DNA of 64,000 nt, from the NCBI GenBank assembly GCA_002482885.1, contig DLGW01000016.1:73111-137110 (forward strand), read 5' to 3'. The notes below the pieces were generated by a model. The model was not told the DNA's origin, did no database searches, and saw only the letters and a program-made list of their open reading frames with translations. Both the position numbers and the translations under genes were made by a program. Position 1 is the first letter of the stretch. Each line of letters opens with the position of its first letter. Source of the stretch: Flavobacteriaceae bacterium UBA7684. Lineage in GTDB: Bacteria; Bacteroidota; Bacteroidia; Flavobacteriales; Flavobacteriaceae. This document shows positions 32,642 through 41,321 of this stretch, piece by piece.

Positions 32642-34089
32642 AAAAAATAATTATTTTCCTGTTTTTAGTGGCAGGGGTTCAACAAATTCATGCGCAATCA
32701 TATAAAATAATGAATTCAGCAATTGGAACCCTAGTTGGGTTTGAAGCATTAGTTGAAGACAGTGATTTATTTGGATATATAGAGCTAAGAAAGCTTGATT
32801 TAACAGATAAACTAACCGAAAGTTACAAATACACTATCTTAGATAAGAACATGAACACGGTGTCTACAGGTGAATTTGTTCAAAAACTGATTAAGAAAAA
32901 ATGTTTTACAGAATTATTTCAAATATCGTACAGTGATAATCACGTTCTTATAAGTTTTAGAGAATCTTTTCTTAATGGTTCTAACGTTTTATATCTGCGA
33001 ATGGGATATCAGATTTTAAATCTAAAAGAAAATAAAATTATTGCTAATGATTATTTTGATAAAAATATTAATACCGAAGAAAACATACCTAAAATATATT
33101 CAAAATTTAAGTTATATTCTACTATTGCACTAACGAGTTTTGGCTACATCGTTCAAGAAAACATGATGTACAATAGAAAATATTACGCTATAGATTTTGA
33201 AGGAAAAAAAATATGGGATCAGCCTAACAAAATTGCAGAAGAAAGACATGAATTTGAATACTCTTTTGTTGATAATGATAAAGATGTAACCATTCTTATG
33301 GCTACGAAAAAAAGAAACGATAAAAAAGTATCCGATCATTTATTGATAATTGATTCAAAAACAGGAAAAGAAATTGCATTCACTGATTTGTATCGTGCGG
33401 AATATACCATGTTTATATCATCAGTAAAAGTTAGTGAAGGTAAGATATATATTGCAGGTAAGTATTATGAAAAAGACAAAAGAGACAATGTAGAATATAA
33501 CGAATCCCTAGGCTTGTATCGAAGAATCGTAGATATAAAGTCGGGTAAAATTGATAACGATGCATTTGTACCCTATTCAAAATTCGGAGATTTAAACATT
33601 AGTGAAAACGGAAAAATTAAAAGAGAAGGATATTTGTCTTTTCAAAAAATACACAGAAATCCTGATGGTAGTTATTTTGTTATTGCGGAACCTTTTATTC
33701 CCAAAAATTCAGGAGCCATTTTTTCTGAAGTATATGTCTTTCAGTTAGACAAAGATTTTAAGCCCTTTAAAATCAAAGCTTTTGACACAAATAAAACCAG
33801 AGGTTCAAAATATAGTTTCTCTCAAGATTTGGCAAATAATTCAGGTAAGGCATTTTTCTTTTATGATAAAAATGAGGATAAAAAAGCAGAACTAAATATT
33901 TTGAATTTAAACTATACAACTAATGAATTCAGCTTGTCTAAAATGCCTATGTATAATGAAAAAAGCGATATTTCAGTAGTACGAGCCAAGACTGGATATA
34001 TCGGTATTGTAGAACGTTATAGAAATCCTAAAAAAGATGAAAAAACACTAGAAATTAGACTTGAAAAATTAAATATTGAAAGAAATTAA
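32638..34089 (+). CDS. Secreted protein of unknown function (483 aa)
   Basis: A signal peptide (MKKIIIFLFLVAGVQQIHAQ) is followed by about 460 residues with beta-propeller-like periodicity (IDSKTGKEIAFTDLY, VDIKSGKIDNDAF and similar blade ends), but no named repeat is clear. It is translationally coupled to the M48 protease upstream and to a barrel-like gene 17 nt downstream. Function is unknown. Confidence 0.8.
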   Translation: MKKIIIFLFLVAGVQQIHAQSYKIMNSAIGTLVGFEALVEDSDLFGYIELRKLDLTDKLTESYKYTILDKNMNTVSTGEFVQKLIKKKCFTELFQISYSDNHVLISFRESFLNGSNVLYLRMGYQILNLKENKIIANDYFDKNINTEENIPKIYSKFKLYSTIALTSFGYIVQENMMYNRKYYAIDFEGKKIWDQPNKIAEERHEFEYSFVDNDKDVTILMATKKRNDKKVSDHLLIIDSKTGKEIAFTDLYRAEYTMFISSVKVSEGKIYIAGKYYEKDKRDNVEYNESLGLYRRIVDIKSGKIDNDAFVPYSKFGDLNISENGKIKREGYLSFQKIHRNPDGSYFVIAEPFIPKNSGAIFSEVYVFQLDKDFKPFKIKAFDTNKTRGSKYSFSQDLANNSGKAFFFYDKNEDKKAELNILNLNYTTNEFSLSKMPMYNEKSDISVVRAKTGYIGIVERYRNPKKDEKTLEIRLEKLNIERN

Positions 34090-34106
34090 CATAAATAAAA
34101 AACGCA

Positions 34107-34652
34107 ATGAAAAAAATTATCACATTAATAGCAGTGCTATTAACAACAACTGGCTTCAGCCAAGCTTATGACGGCTTTGGAGACACGAAATTATCTACAG
34201 GTTTAAGTTTTCAAAATGGCGGAATTGGATTAAGCGTAAGCTCTGATAGAGGCATGAGCGACTATATATCCATGGGATTTAATTTTGGAATCGTATTAAA
34301 CGCCAAAAAAATTGAAACTACAACAGTTGTAAATGGAGAAAGTTATTCAAATGAAATTGAAGCGTCAGATTCTTTTTTAGAAAAGTTAGATTTAAACTAC
34401 AGATTAAACGGTCATTTTGGCGAAATGATTGGAATGTCTGAAATGTCTGATGTATATGGTGGGCTAAATTTAGGTTTTAGAAATATAGGTTCACAAATTG
34501 GTTTTAGGTATTTAATAAGCGATAGTTTTGGTTTTTATGCAGAGGCTAATGTTCCAGTAGCTAAGCTTGGTCTTTTCGGTAATGACTCTGTAAATTATTA
34601 TAAATTTTATGAGCAACCCGTTGGTCAATTAGGTTTAGTTTTCAGTTTTTAA
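34107..34652 (+). CDS. Outer-membrane beta-barrel-like protein (181 aa)
   Basis: A signal peptide (MKKIITLIAVLLTTTGFSQ) precedes alternating Gly/aromatic strands (GLGLSV-like and GFNFGIVLN), ending in VGQLGLVFSF with a terminal Phe, typical of small outer-membrane barrels. It resembles a flavobacterial family I believe is DUF6646. Third gene of the M48 operon, followed by a terminator. Confidence 0.75.
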   Translation: MKKIITLIAVLLTTTGFSQAYDGFGDTKLSTGLSFQNGGIGLSVSSDRGMSDYISMGFNFGIVLNAKKIETTTVVNGESYSNEIEASDSFLEKLDLNYRLNGHFGEMIGMSEMSDVYGGLNLGFRNIGSQIGFRYLISDSFGFYAEANVPVAKLGLFGNDSVNYYKFYEQPVGQLGLVFSF

Positions 34653-34719
34653 TGGCTCATAACCTAATATATTAAAAGTTTTAATTTTCAAACTAATTAA
34701 ATCATTGTTAACCCAAGAA

Positions 34720-34750
34720 AGGCAACTTAATATATTTAGGCTGCCTTTTT
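34720..34750 (+). terminator. Terminator after the M48 protease operon
   Basis: AAAGGCA (34720-34726) pairs with TGCCTTT (34744-34750) across a 17-nt loop, followed by a T run on the + strand. Confidence 0.7.
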
Positions 34751-34813
34751 TGTATCACTTGACATGATTAATCTTCTCAAAAATTTTAAACTATACAGAA
34801 AAAACGAAACGGT

Positions 34814-35053
34814 TTAAAGCACGTTCTCTACCGTTTCAATTTCAGGAACATATTTTTTAATGGTAGTTTCCACACCTGCTTTTAAGGTCATTTGATTGAC
34901 ACCACAAGCCACACAAGCCCCTTCCAAACGTACTTTTACGTGTTTATCATTTTCAATGGAAATCAAGGTAATATCCCCACCATCCGAATTCAAAAACGGA
35001 CGAATTTCGTCTAAAGCTTTTTGAACATTAATTTTAATTTCTTCTGAAGTCAT
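34814..35053 (-). CDS. NifU C-terminal-domain Fe-S scaffold protein
   Basis: The 79-aa protein is a single NifU-like domain with the cluster-binding CxxC in VACGVNQ (GACVACGVNQM) and LIRPFLNSDGGDITLI-like start (DEIRPFLNSDGGD). Such proteins receive or transfer Fe-S clusters. It is encoded just downstream of the Mrp ATPase, another Fe-S carrier, on the same strand. Confidence 0.92.
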   Translation of the reverse strand: MTSEEIKINVQKALDEIRPFLNSDGGDITLISIENDKHVKVRLEGACVACGVNQMTLKAGVETTIKKYVPEIETVENVL

Positions 35054-35063
35054 TAATTTTTGT

Positions 35064-35187
35064 TTAATCGTTGTTTGTTTAATCGTTTAATCGTCGCTAC
35101 TTGTTTAATCCGTTCAATTGAAAGAATTCATCTACTTAAAATATATAATTCAAAATCGATTAAACGGATCAAACAATAAACGGTTTA
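35064..35187. repeat. GTTTAATCG repeat element between nfu-like gene and mrp
   Basis: Repeats of TGTTTAATCG on the left (35060-35115) face complementary CGATTAAACGG/AACGGATCAAACAA on the right (35157-35177). The right end contains the mrp stop codon. A sister element fills 43339-43385. Confidence 0.85.
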
Positions 35188-36315
35188 ACGTTTTTTCACT
35201 TCCGAACATCCTGCCATAGTAGTGATTTTTATCGCTTCTGTGGCTGGTAATTCTTCGTTACGTTTTACGACTTCGGTTACTACGGCGCGGGTTAAGTTTT
35301 CAAAAGCTGCTTCAATCGGTGTAGCCGTTTGTAAAGCTGCTGGTCTGCCTGCATCACCTGCTTCGCGAATACTTTGTACAATTGGAATTTCACCTAAAAA
35401 AGGCACGTTTAAATCTTCTGCTAAATTCTTAGCCCCTTCTTTTCCAAAAATGTAATATTTATTTTCGGGCAACTCCGCAGGGGTAAAATACGCCATGTTT
35501 TCCACAATACCCAAAACAGGCACATTAATACTCTCTTGCATAAACATCGCCACTCCTTTACGAGCATCAGCCAAAGCCACATTTTGTGGGGTACTTACTA
35601 CCACCGCCCCAGTTATGGGTAACGATTGCATAATCGACAAATGAATATCGCCCGTTCCCGGAGGTAAATCAATCAACATAAAATCCAATTCGCCCCAATG
35701 TGCGTCAAAAATCATTTGATTTAAAGCTTTAGATGCCATAGGGCCTCTCCAAATTACCGCCTGATTGGGCTGGGTAAAAAATCCTATGGAAAGTAATTTG
35801 ATTCCGTAATTTTCAACAGGTTTCATTTTTGATTTTCCGTCCACGGTAACCGATAAAGGTTTTTCAGACTCTACATCAAACATAATGGGCATCGATGGCC
35901 CGTAAATATCTGCGTCTAACACCCCAACTTTGAATCCCATTTTGGCTAAAGTTACTGCCAAATTTGCCGTAACGGTAGATTTTCCAACCCCACCTTTACC
36001 AGAAGCTACTGCAATAATATTTGAAATTCCTGGAATAGCTTTTCCTTTAATTTCATTTTTTTCGGGTGCTTGAACTTTTACATTAATTTTAACCTTAGCG
36101 TCTTTATTTACAACGGTTTGAATAGTGTTTTGAATATCTAATTCCGCACGTTTACGAATATGCATCGCAGGGCTAGACAATACCAAATCAACAATAACCT
36201 CATCGCCAAAAGTGACTACATTAGCAATTACACCACTTTCTACCATATTTTTTCCTTCACCAGCCACAGAAATGGTTTCTAACGCCTTAAGAATTTCTTT
36301 TTTATCTATTTTCAT
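35185..36315 (-). CDS. mrp: Mrp/Nbp35 family Fe-S-carrying ATPase
   Basis: The 376-aa protein combines an N-terminal FeS-assembly P domain (residues 1-80) with a ParA-type P-loop ATPase. It has GKGGVGKSTVTANLA, DADIYGPSMP, DLPPGTGD and ENMAYFTP. A CxxC pair used by other members is reduced to single cysteines here (C-terminal MAGCSEVKKR). It presumably loads Fe-S clusters onto targets, with the adjacent NifU-like protein. Repeat elements flank both of its ends. Confidence 0.92.
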   Translation of the reverse strand: MKIDKKEILKALETISVAGEGKNMVESGVIANVVTFGDEVIVDLVLSSPAMHIRKRAELDIQNTIQTVVNKDAKVKINVKVQAPEKNEIKGKAIPGISNIIAVASGKGGVGKSTVTANLAVTLAKMGFKVGVLDADIYGPSMPIMFDVESEKPLSVTVDGKSKMKPVENYGIKLLSIGFFTQPNQAVIWRGPMASKALNQMIFDAHWGELDFMLIDLPPGTGDIHLSIMQSLPITGAVVVSTPQNVALADARKGVAMFMQESINVPVLGIVENMAYFTPAELPENKYYIFGKEGAKNLAEDLNVPFLGEIPIVQSIREAGDAGRPAALQTATPIEAAFENLTRAVVTEVVKRNEELPATEAIKITTMAGCSEVKKR

Positions 36316-36323
36316 TTGAAATC

Positions 36324-36480
36324 GGGTTTTTGGGTTTTAGGTCTTTGGTTTTGGGTTTTGGGTCTTTGGTTTTGGGTCTTTGGTTTTGGGTTTCGAATTT
36401 TAAAAAATTTACTCTATAACCTAAAACTTTTTACCTATCACCCATGACCTAACACCTAAAACCTTTTAACTAACACCCAA
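36324..36480. repeat. Large imperfect hairpin of TTTGGTTTTGGGT repeats and their complement
   Basis: The left arm (36324-36393) repeats TCTTTGGTTTTGGG, with six GGG runs and further GG pairs on the + strand. The right arm (36417-36480) carries ACCTAAAACC and CACCCATGACC units. The rest of the 322-bp gap (36316-36637) holds A/T-rich sequence and a terminator; I see no gene. It abuts the mrp start codon. Confidence 0.85.
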
Positions 36481-36586
36481 TTAATTTTATTTAAACTGAA
36501 TTTAGATTGCAAAGATAAATCTAAAAATGAGTTAGCGAGGGGATTGCTATTTAAAAATTCAATCCAAGAATAGAAAAAATAAAAAA

Positions 36587-36613
36587 GCTGTCTAAAACGT
36601 ATTTCAGACAGCT
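36587..36613 (-). terminator. Terminator after the GH57 gene
   Basis: AGCTGTCT (36587-36594) and AGACAGCT (36606-36613) form an 8-bp stem followed by a T-rich run on the minus strand, 24 nt past the stop codon. Confidence 0.88.
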
Positions 36614-36637
36614 CTTTTAAAAACCTAAACCTAAAAT

Positions 36638-39600
36638 TTAATATTTAACCACTTGTTTAACAATTACCTTTTGGTTGTCAGTTAAAAACTTAAAGTGATA
36701 AACACCGTTTGATAAATCAGAAATATCAATGTTTAACGCAGGTGATTTGATATTTTTAACCAACATACCTTTTGCATCGTAAATTTGAACCTCATCAATA
36801 GTATTTACGGTTTGAATATTAATGGTTTCACTGGCTGGATTTGGATACAAACGCAATTGATAATCACTGTAATCAAAATCATTAGTTCCTAGTAATTCCC
36901 CTTTTGTCCAATCGTACCAATATTCTTTGGTAATTCCTTTTAAATCGGGTGTTTGGTTAGTACCAACTCCTCCGCTTCCGTTGTTAAAAATCGCATTAAT
37001 AGAAGTTACAGCAACTGGGAAAGTATATTTATACCATCCATCAGTAGTTGCGGTCATATTTGCTCCTGGCCAAGTCGCTGCGGTAACACTTCCAGCTGGT
37101 AATTCCCCCCAGTAATACACTTTTGGAGTTGGCCATCCTGTAGGTGGTTTAAAATATATCGTTATTCCTGCTGGTGGTGCCACAGTAAAAGTATAAGTTT
37201 CTGTAATTACATCCGAAATATTGCCCGTAGCATCTTTAGCCATTACTTTTAAAGTGGTATTAGAAGTAATGCTTAGTGATTTTTGTTTTGATGCTGATGC
37301 CGAAGCTGTTGTTGGGGTACTTCCGTCTAAAGTATAATATAATGTAGGATTGGCATCATCCGTATCGGTAGCAGATATTGTTACATTTACGGTTGTTCCT
37401 GTGCCAAAAGTACCCCCTTTAGGATCAATGTTTACACATGGTGCTCCATTTCCGCCACTTGGGCCTGTTACCCAACTAGAGGAAGCCACATCATACCAAG
37501 CATCGCCGTTTACAGTTAAATCGGCAGTTTGATTGCCTGTTCCACCCGTTCCGTTATTAAAAATTAATTTAGTGGATGAAATGGCAGTAAAAGTATAACT
37601 GTACCATCCGTCACACGCTTTGGTCATGGCGTCTCCGGGCCAAGTAGAGTTTGCTAAACTACCAGCAGGCAAAGCATCCCAATGATGAACTTTTACGGTA
37701 GTCCAAGACGCTGGAGCTTTCACATAAACCATAATTTTTGGAACATCGCCTATATAAAATGTTTTAGTGGAAACATCTGATAAATTTCCTTCATTATCTT
37801 TAGCAAAAGCTTTAATTACCGTGGTTTGAGTTATATTAAATTTTACAGAACCAACTGCCGAAGCTGATGCAGTTGTTGGTGTGCTTCCGTCAGTAGTATA
37901 ATAAATCGTAGGATTTGGGTCTGTACTATCGGTTGCTAAAATGGTAACTTCCATAGCTGTTTCGGCATAATTAGTTTCTGGCGCAAAAGCAATCGCAGGT
38001 TTAATATTTAAATTTTTACCCACCCAAACATGCTGAATAGCTGTTTTGGTTACATTCCCCTTTGCATCCGTTACCTCTACATAATAATCTACTAATTTTT
38101 CGGAAATGCCTTTGATTTTTGCATGATAAAGAGTGCTTATTTCAGTAGGTTCGATAAAGAAACTGATGTTAGGATTGTTCATCACATTGCCTTTCGGGAA
38201 AACTTTACCTGTCATGGGTAATGATTGCCATTCGCTTACTTCTCCACCACCTGCATAGGTTTCATTTTGATTACTAGTTAATGGGTTGGTTCCGTCTTTA
38301 TCGGTACGGTATTTTACTACCGCTTGGGTAATACCACTAACGTCATAAGCTAAAGTCCAAACGGTAAAATCGGCCGTATTTAATTTTTGTTTGTACCCTA
38401 AATTTGGTCCGAAACCAATTTCTCCAGGATTATACGGATATCGTTGTGGAATAAACACACTTGGTCTGGTTTGGTCTTTTCCTGCATTTGCATTGATGGT
38501 TTTTTGCGCAAATTCAATAGCGTTATTGGCAGCTACGGTAGCTTTGATTTCCAAATCAATCGCATCGCCATAATAAGCATTACCACTATCTAATCCGGGC
38601 ATGTAAAAATGCCAAGCTTTTTCGGCATTGGAAGCCGAAGCGGTCGGATTTACGATGTCGGCGATTTGTAAAGTGCCTTCTAAATTTTCTGCCATCACAC
38701 AATAATTTTCAGCCGCTACCATAACAGCCTGATTGCGCACGTCTTCTGTCCATCCATCAGGATTAAATTCTTGATTGGCATCATACAAAGGCCATAACCA
38801 ATTGATGAATTGAGGAGAACCCCAATCGTTAGCCGCGTTAGGCCATGAACCATCTTCTACGTGAACAATATCGGAATCTGGAACCGGAAAATCAGCTAAA
38901 TATTGTTGAATAGTGGTTGGCGTATATCCTGCACCATTAGCAGCGTTAGAAAAGTTTTTAACGGCTTCGTCATAATAACTAGAACCACCGCCCCAAGCAT
39001 TATCTCCGTCGTGCGCTAATAAAACTAATGAAGGTCGGCTTTTAGATGAAAATGCTCCAATATTGGTTTGCACTCCTCCGATACCTTGCTCAGAAAATCC
39101 ATCACGGTAACTGTCTAAATCAGCCATTGGCACTACCGTTAATTTGTATTCTGTACCAGAATTAGGGTCTACATATTTAGCTTTATGAGGCATAAAACAA
39201 TACGGTGCAGCAAATTGTCCGCCACGTCCATCTATTTGTCCGTTGTGCCAATTGTCCCCAGTAGTAGGTACCACATCCGCTTTATTAGGTGGATCTATAT
39301 TACATCCGTTGGTTCCAAAAACTAATGGATAATCCGATAGGGTTCTAGCTAAGTGACTGTTCCCTACCACTGTCCATTCAATGCCTTCTTCCACTAATGT
39401 TTTAATAATACGTTCCGAAAAAGAACATTCCGCAGGCCAATATCCTTTAGAATCTTGACTACCAAATGTCTGTTGAGCATAATATTTATGGGCTTGAATT
39501 TCTTTTTTCAAGACTTCATCACTAACTAAAGGTGATAGAGTATGATGCATGGTAAAGGCAACTAAATCCATTCTTGGAAATCCACCACTGGTTTTCCAAC

Positions 39601-40027
39601 CTTTTGCCGTCTTGATGTTTTCTTTCCAACTAGGGCTGTAACCCCACATATTGGCATCCGCCAAGCTATTAATGCCCTCCAATAAAGAACCTCCATAAGT
39701 TACCTGGGCCCCTGCTTTAGGCAAATGCGAGATAGAACCTATCGCGTTTTTACATTTAAACTGATAAGCCGCCACGCGATCGGGTAATCCAAAAATTTCT
39801 TGCAAATCATTTAAAGGATGTGCCAATCCATCGGAATACATATTGCCACCCGAAAATTTTAATTCTTGGGATTCTTTTAGCAACTGCGAACGATTTGGAT
39901 TGATTTTACTTTTATCGCCCCAATACGTAGGTTGATGCAAGTGCCACAAATATGTGGTATGTACCTGACCAAAACAGGTCAAATACAAGTTAAGAGTTAA
40001 AAAACTCAAAAGTAATTTTGTTTTCAT
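36638..40027 (-). CDS. T9SS-secreted GH57-type glycosidase with starch-binding modules
   Basis: The 1129-aa protein starts at the ATG at 40027, giving a signal peptide (MKTKLLLSFLTLNLYLTCFGQ); upstream frame extension lacks one. Residues about 22-550 are GH57-like, with TYLWHLHQPTYW, GYWPAECSFSE (nucleophile Glu) and LLAHDGDNAWGG. Then come two chitobiase-type Ig modules that share IYYTTDGSTPTT-like motifs, two starch-binding CBM26-like modules (NWY... TAISSTKLIFNNGTGG), and a C-terminal T9SS sorting domain (LYPNPASETINIQ ... VVKY). It is predicted to be exported and cell-surface attached for alpha-glucan use. Repeat order is partly by eye. Confidence 0.88.
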   Translation of the reverse strand: MKTKLLLSFLTLNLYLTCFGQVHTTYLWHLHQPTYWGDKSKINPNRSQLLKESQELKFSGGNMYSDGLAHPLNDLQEIFGLPDRVAAYQFKCKNAIGSISHLPKAGAQVTYGGSLLEGINSLADANMWGYSPSWKENIKTAKGWKTSGGFPRMDLVAFTMHHTLSPLVSDEVLKKEIQAHKYYAQQTFGSQDSKGYWPAECSFSERIIKTLVEEGIEWTVVGNSHLARTLSDYPLVFGTNGCNIDPPNKADVVPTTGDNWHNGQIDGRGGQFAAPYCFMPHKAKYVDPNSGTEYKLTVVPMADLDSYRDGFSEQGIGGVQTNIGAFSSKSRPSLVLLAHDGDNAWGGGSSYYDEAVKNFSNAANGAGYTPTTIQQYLADFPVPDSDIVHVEDGSWPNAANDWGSPQFINWLWPLYDANQEFNPDGWTEDVRNQAVMVAAENYCVMAENLEGTLQIADIVNPTASASNAEKAWHFYMPGLDSGNAYYGDAIDLEIKATVAANNAIEFAQKTINANAGKDQTRPSVFIPQRYPYNPGEIGFGPNLGYKQKLNTADFTVWTLAYDVSGITQAVVKYRTDKDGTNPLTSNQNETYAGGGEVSEWQSLPMTGKVFPKGNVMNNPNISFFIEPTEISTLYHAKIKGISEKLVDYYVEVTDAKGNVTKTAIQHVWVGKNLNIKPAIAFAPETNYAETAMEVTILATDSTDPNPTIYYTTDGSTPTTASASAVGSVKFNITQTTVIKAFAKDNEGNLSDVSTKTFYIGDVPKIMVYVKAPASWTTVKVHHWDALPAGSLANSTWPGDAMTKACDGWYSYTFTAISSTKLIFNNGTGGTGNQTADLTVNGDAWYDVASSSWVTGPSGGNGAPCVNIDPKGGTFGTGTTVNVTISATDTDDANPTLYYTLDGSTPTTASASASKQKSLSITSNTTLKVMAKDATGNISDVITETYTFTVAPPAGITIYFKPPTGWPTPKVYYWGELPAGSVTAATWPGANMTATTDGWYKYTFPVAVTSINAIFNNGSGGVGTNQTPDLKGITKEYWYDWTKGELLGTNDFDYSDYQLRLYPNPASETINIQTVNTIDEVQIYDAKGMLVKNIKSPALNIDISDLSNGVYHFKFLTDNQKVIVKQVVKY

Positions 40028-40210
40028 GCCATAAAAAAGTTTAGTAAAGACTAATGTAATTATATTTTTAGGATATAAAAGATGATATTGGTCATGTATG
40101 TGGTTTAACCGTTTTACTGTGAATTCGTTTAATCGAATTTTTATGAAGCAAGTAATCAAGTCCAAAAAAATTCTATAGATCAAACCCTATAAAGCTCAAT
40201 TATTTTAAAA

Positions 40211-40244
40211 ATAAAGCTCAACAAGTCAAACTATTGAGCTTTAT
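40211..40244. promoter_or_regulatory. 11-bp inverted repeat directly upstream of the Fic gene
   Basis: ATAAAGCTCAA (40211-40221) is complementary to TTGAGCTTTAT (40234-40244), with a third half-site AAAGCTCAA at 40191-40199. The right arm runs into TTTATTTG, close to a -7 element, 30 nt before the fic start, so it could be an operator for the protein's own HTH domain or a terminator. Confidence 0.55.
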
Positions 40245-40273
40245 TTGTTATTTTAGTGAGCCAAAAATAACCC

Positions 40274-41317
40274 ATGCAACAGAAAATAAACACAGAATCC
40301 ATAGTTGATTTTTTAAAAAGAAATCCAGGAAGTTCTTCTAAAGAAATTCATGAAAATATTTTAAACACCATAAGCTATGCTACCGCAAAAAGGATATTAG
40401 CAAAACTGGTTAGTGAGCATTTTTTAGAAGTTAAAGGAAAAGGGAAGGGAACTAAATACTTTGTATCTTCTGCATATGAATTGTTACGTCCGATTGATAT
40501 ATCGGAATATTATAAAAAAGAAATTGATGAAAGAAAAATCATACCCGATTTTAATTTTAAAATCATCACAGAAACCTTACTAAAACACCAATTATTTAAT
40601 CCATCTGAACAACTAAAATTAAACGAATTACAACAGAAATATTTAGAAAATGTATCTCAACTGAATGCCAATGAGCTTAAAAAAGAATTAGAAAGATTAG
40701 CGATTGATTTAAGCTGGAAATCATCTCAAATAGAAGGAAACACCTATTCTTTACTAGAAACAGAAAGACTTTTAAAAGACAAAGAAACTGCCGCAGGAAA
40801 AACCAAAGAAGAAGCAGTAATGCTTTTAAATCATAAAGATGCTTTAGATTTTATAATAGAACACCCAGATTACTTAATTCCATTAACCGTTTCTAAGATA
40901 GAAGATATTCATAGTTTACTGATAAAAGAATTAGGAATTGATAAAAATTTAAGAAAAAGAAGAGTAGGTATTTCAGGAACAAACTACAAACCTTTAGATA
41001 ACGAATTTCAAATTCGAGAAGCGCTTTTACGAATGTGTGAACTGGTCAATCATAAAGAAAATGTGTTTGAAAAAGCCTTATTAACTTTAGTATTAATCTC
41101 GTATATCCAACCTTTTATGGATGGGAATAAAAGAACCGCAAGAATAGTCAGTAATGCCCTATTAATGAATCACAATTTTTGTCCTATTTCGTTCCGAACC
41201 GTTGATTCCGTTGAATACAAAAAAGCGATGTTATTGTTTTACGAACAAAACAATATTTCTAGTTTTAAGGAAATATTTATTAGTCAATTTGAATTTGCAG
41301 TAAACACCTATTTTTAA
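40274..41317 (+). CDS. Fic-domain protein with N-terminal wHTH and altered catalytic motif
   Basis: The 347-aa protein has a winged-helix-like start (residues 8-63), a Fic_N region and a Fic domain. The inhibitory motif SSQIEGN (150-156) is intact. The Fic core reads QPFMDGNKRTAR (279-290), so the catalytic His of HPFxxGNxR is replaced by Gln279 while the phosphate-binding part is kept. It may be inactive, a regulator, or a variant AMPylator. It starts 4 nt before pepP, so the two form one unit. Confidence 0.88.
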   Translation: MQQKINTESIVDFLKRNPGSSSKEIHENILNTISYATAKRILAKLVSEHFLEVKGKGKGTKYFVSSAYELLRPIDISEYYKKEIDERKIIPDFNFKIITETLLKHQLFNPSEQLKLNELQQKYLENVSQLNANELKKELERLAIDLSWKSSQIEGNTYSLLETERLLKDKETAAGKTKEEAVMLLNHKDALDFIIEHPDYLIPLTVSKIEDIHSLLIKELGIDKNLRKRRVGISGTNYKPLDNEFQIREALLRMCELVNHKENVFEKALLTLVLISYIQPFMDGNKRTARIVSNALLMNHNFCPISFRTVDSVEYKKAMLLFYEQNNISSFKEIFISQFEFAVNTYF

Positions 41318-41321
41318 TAAA

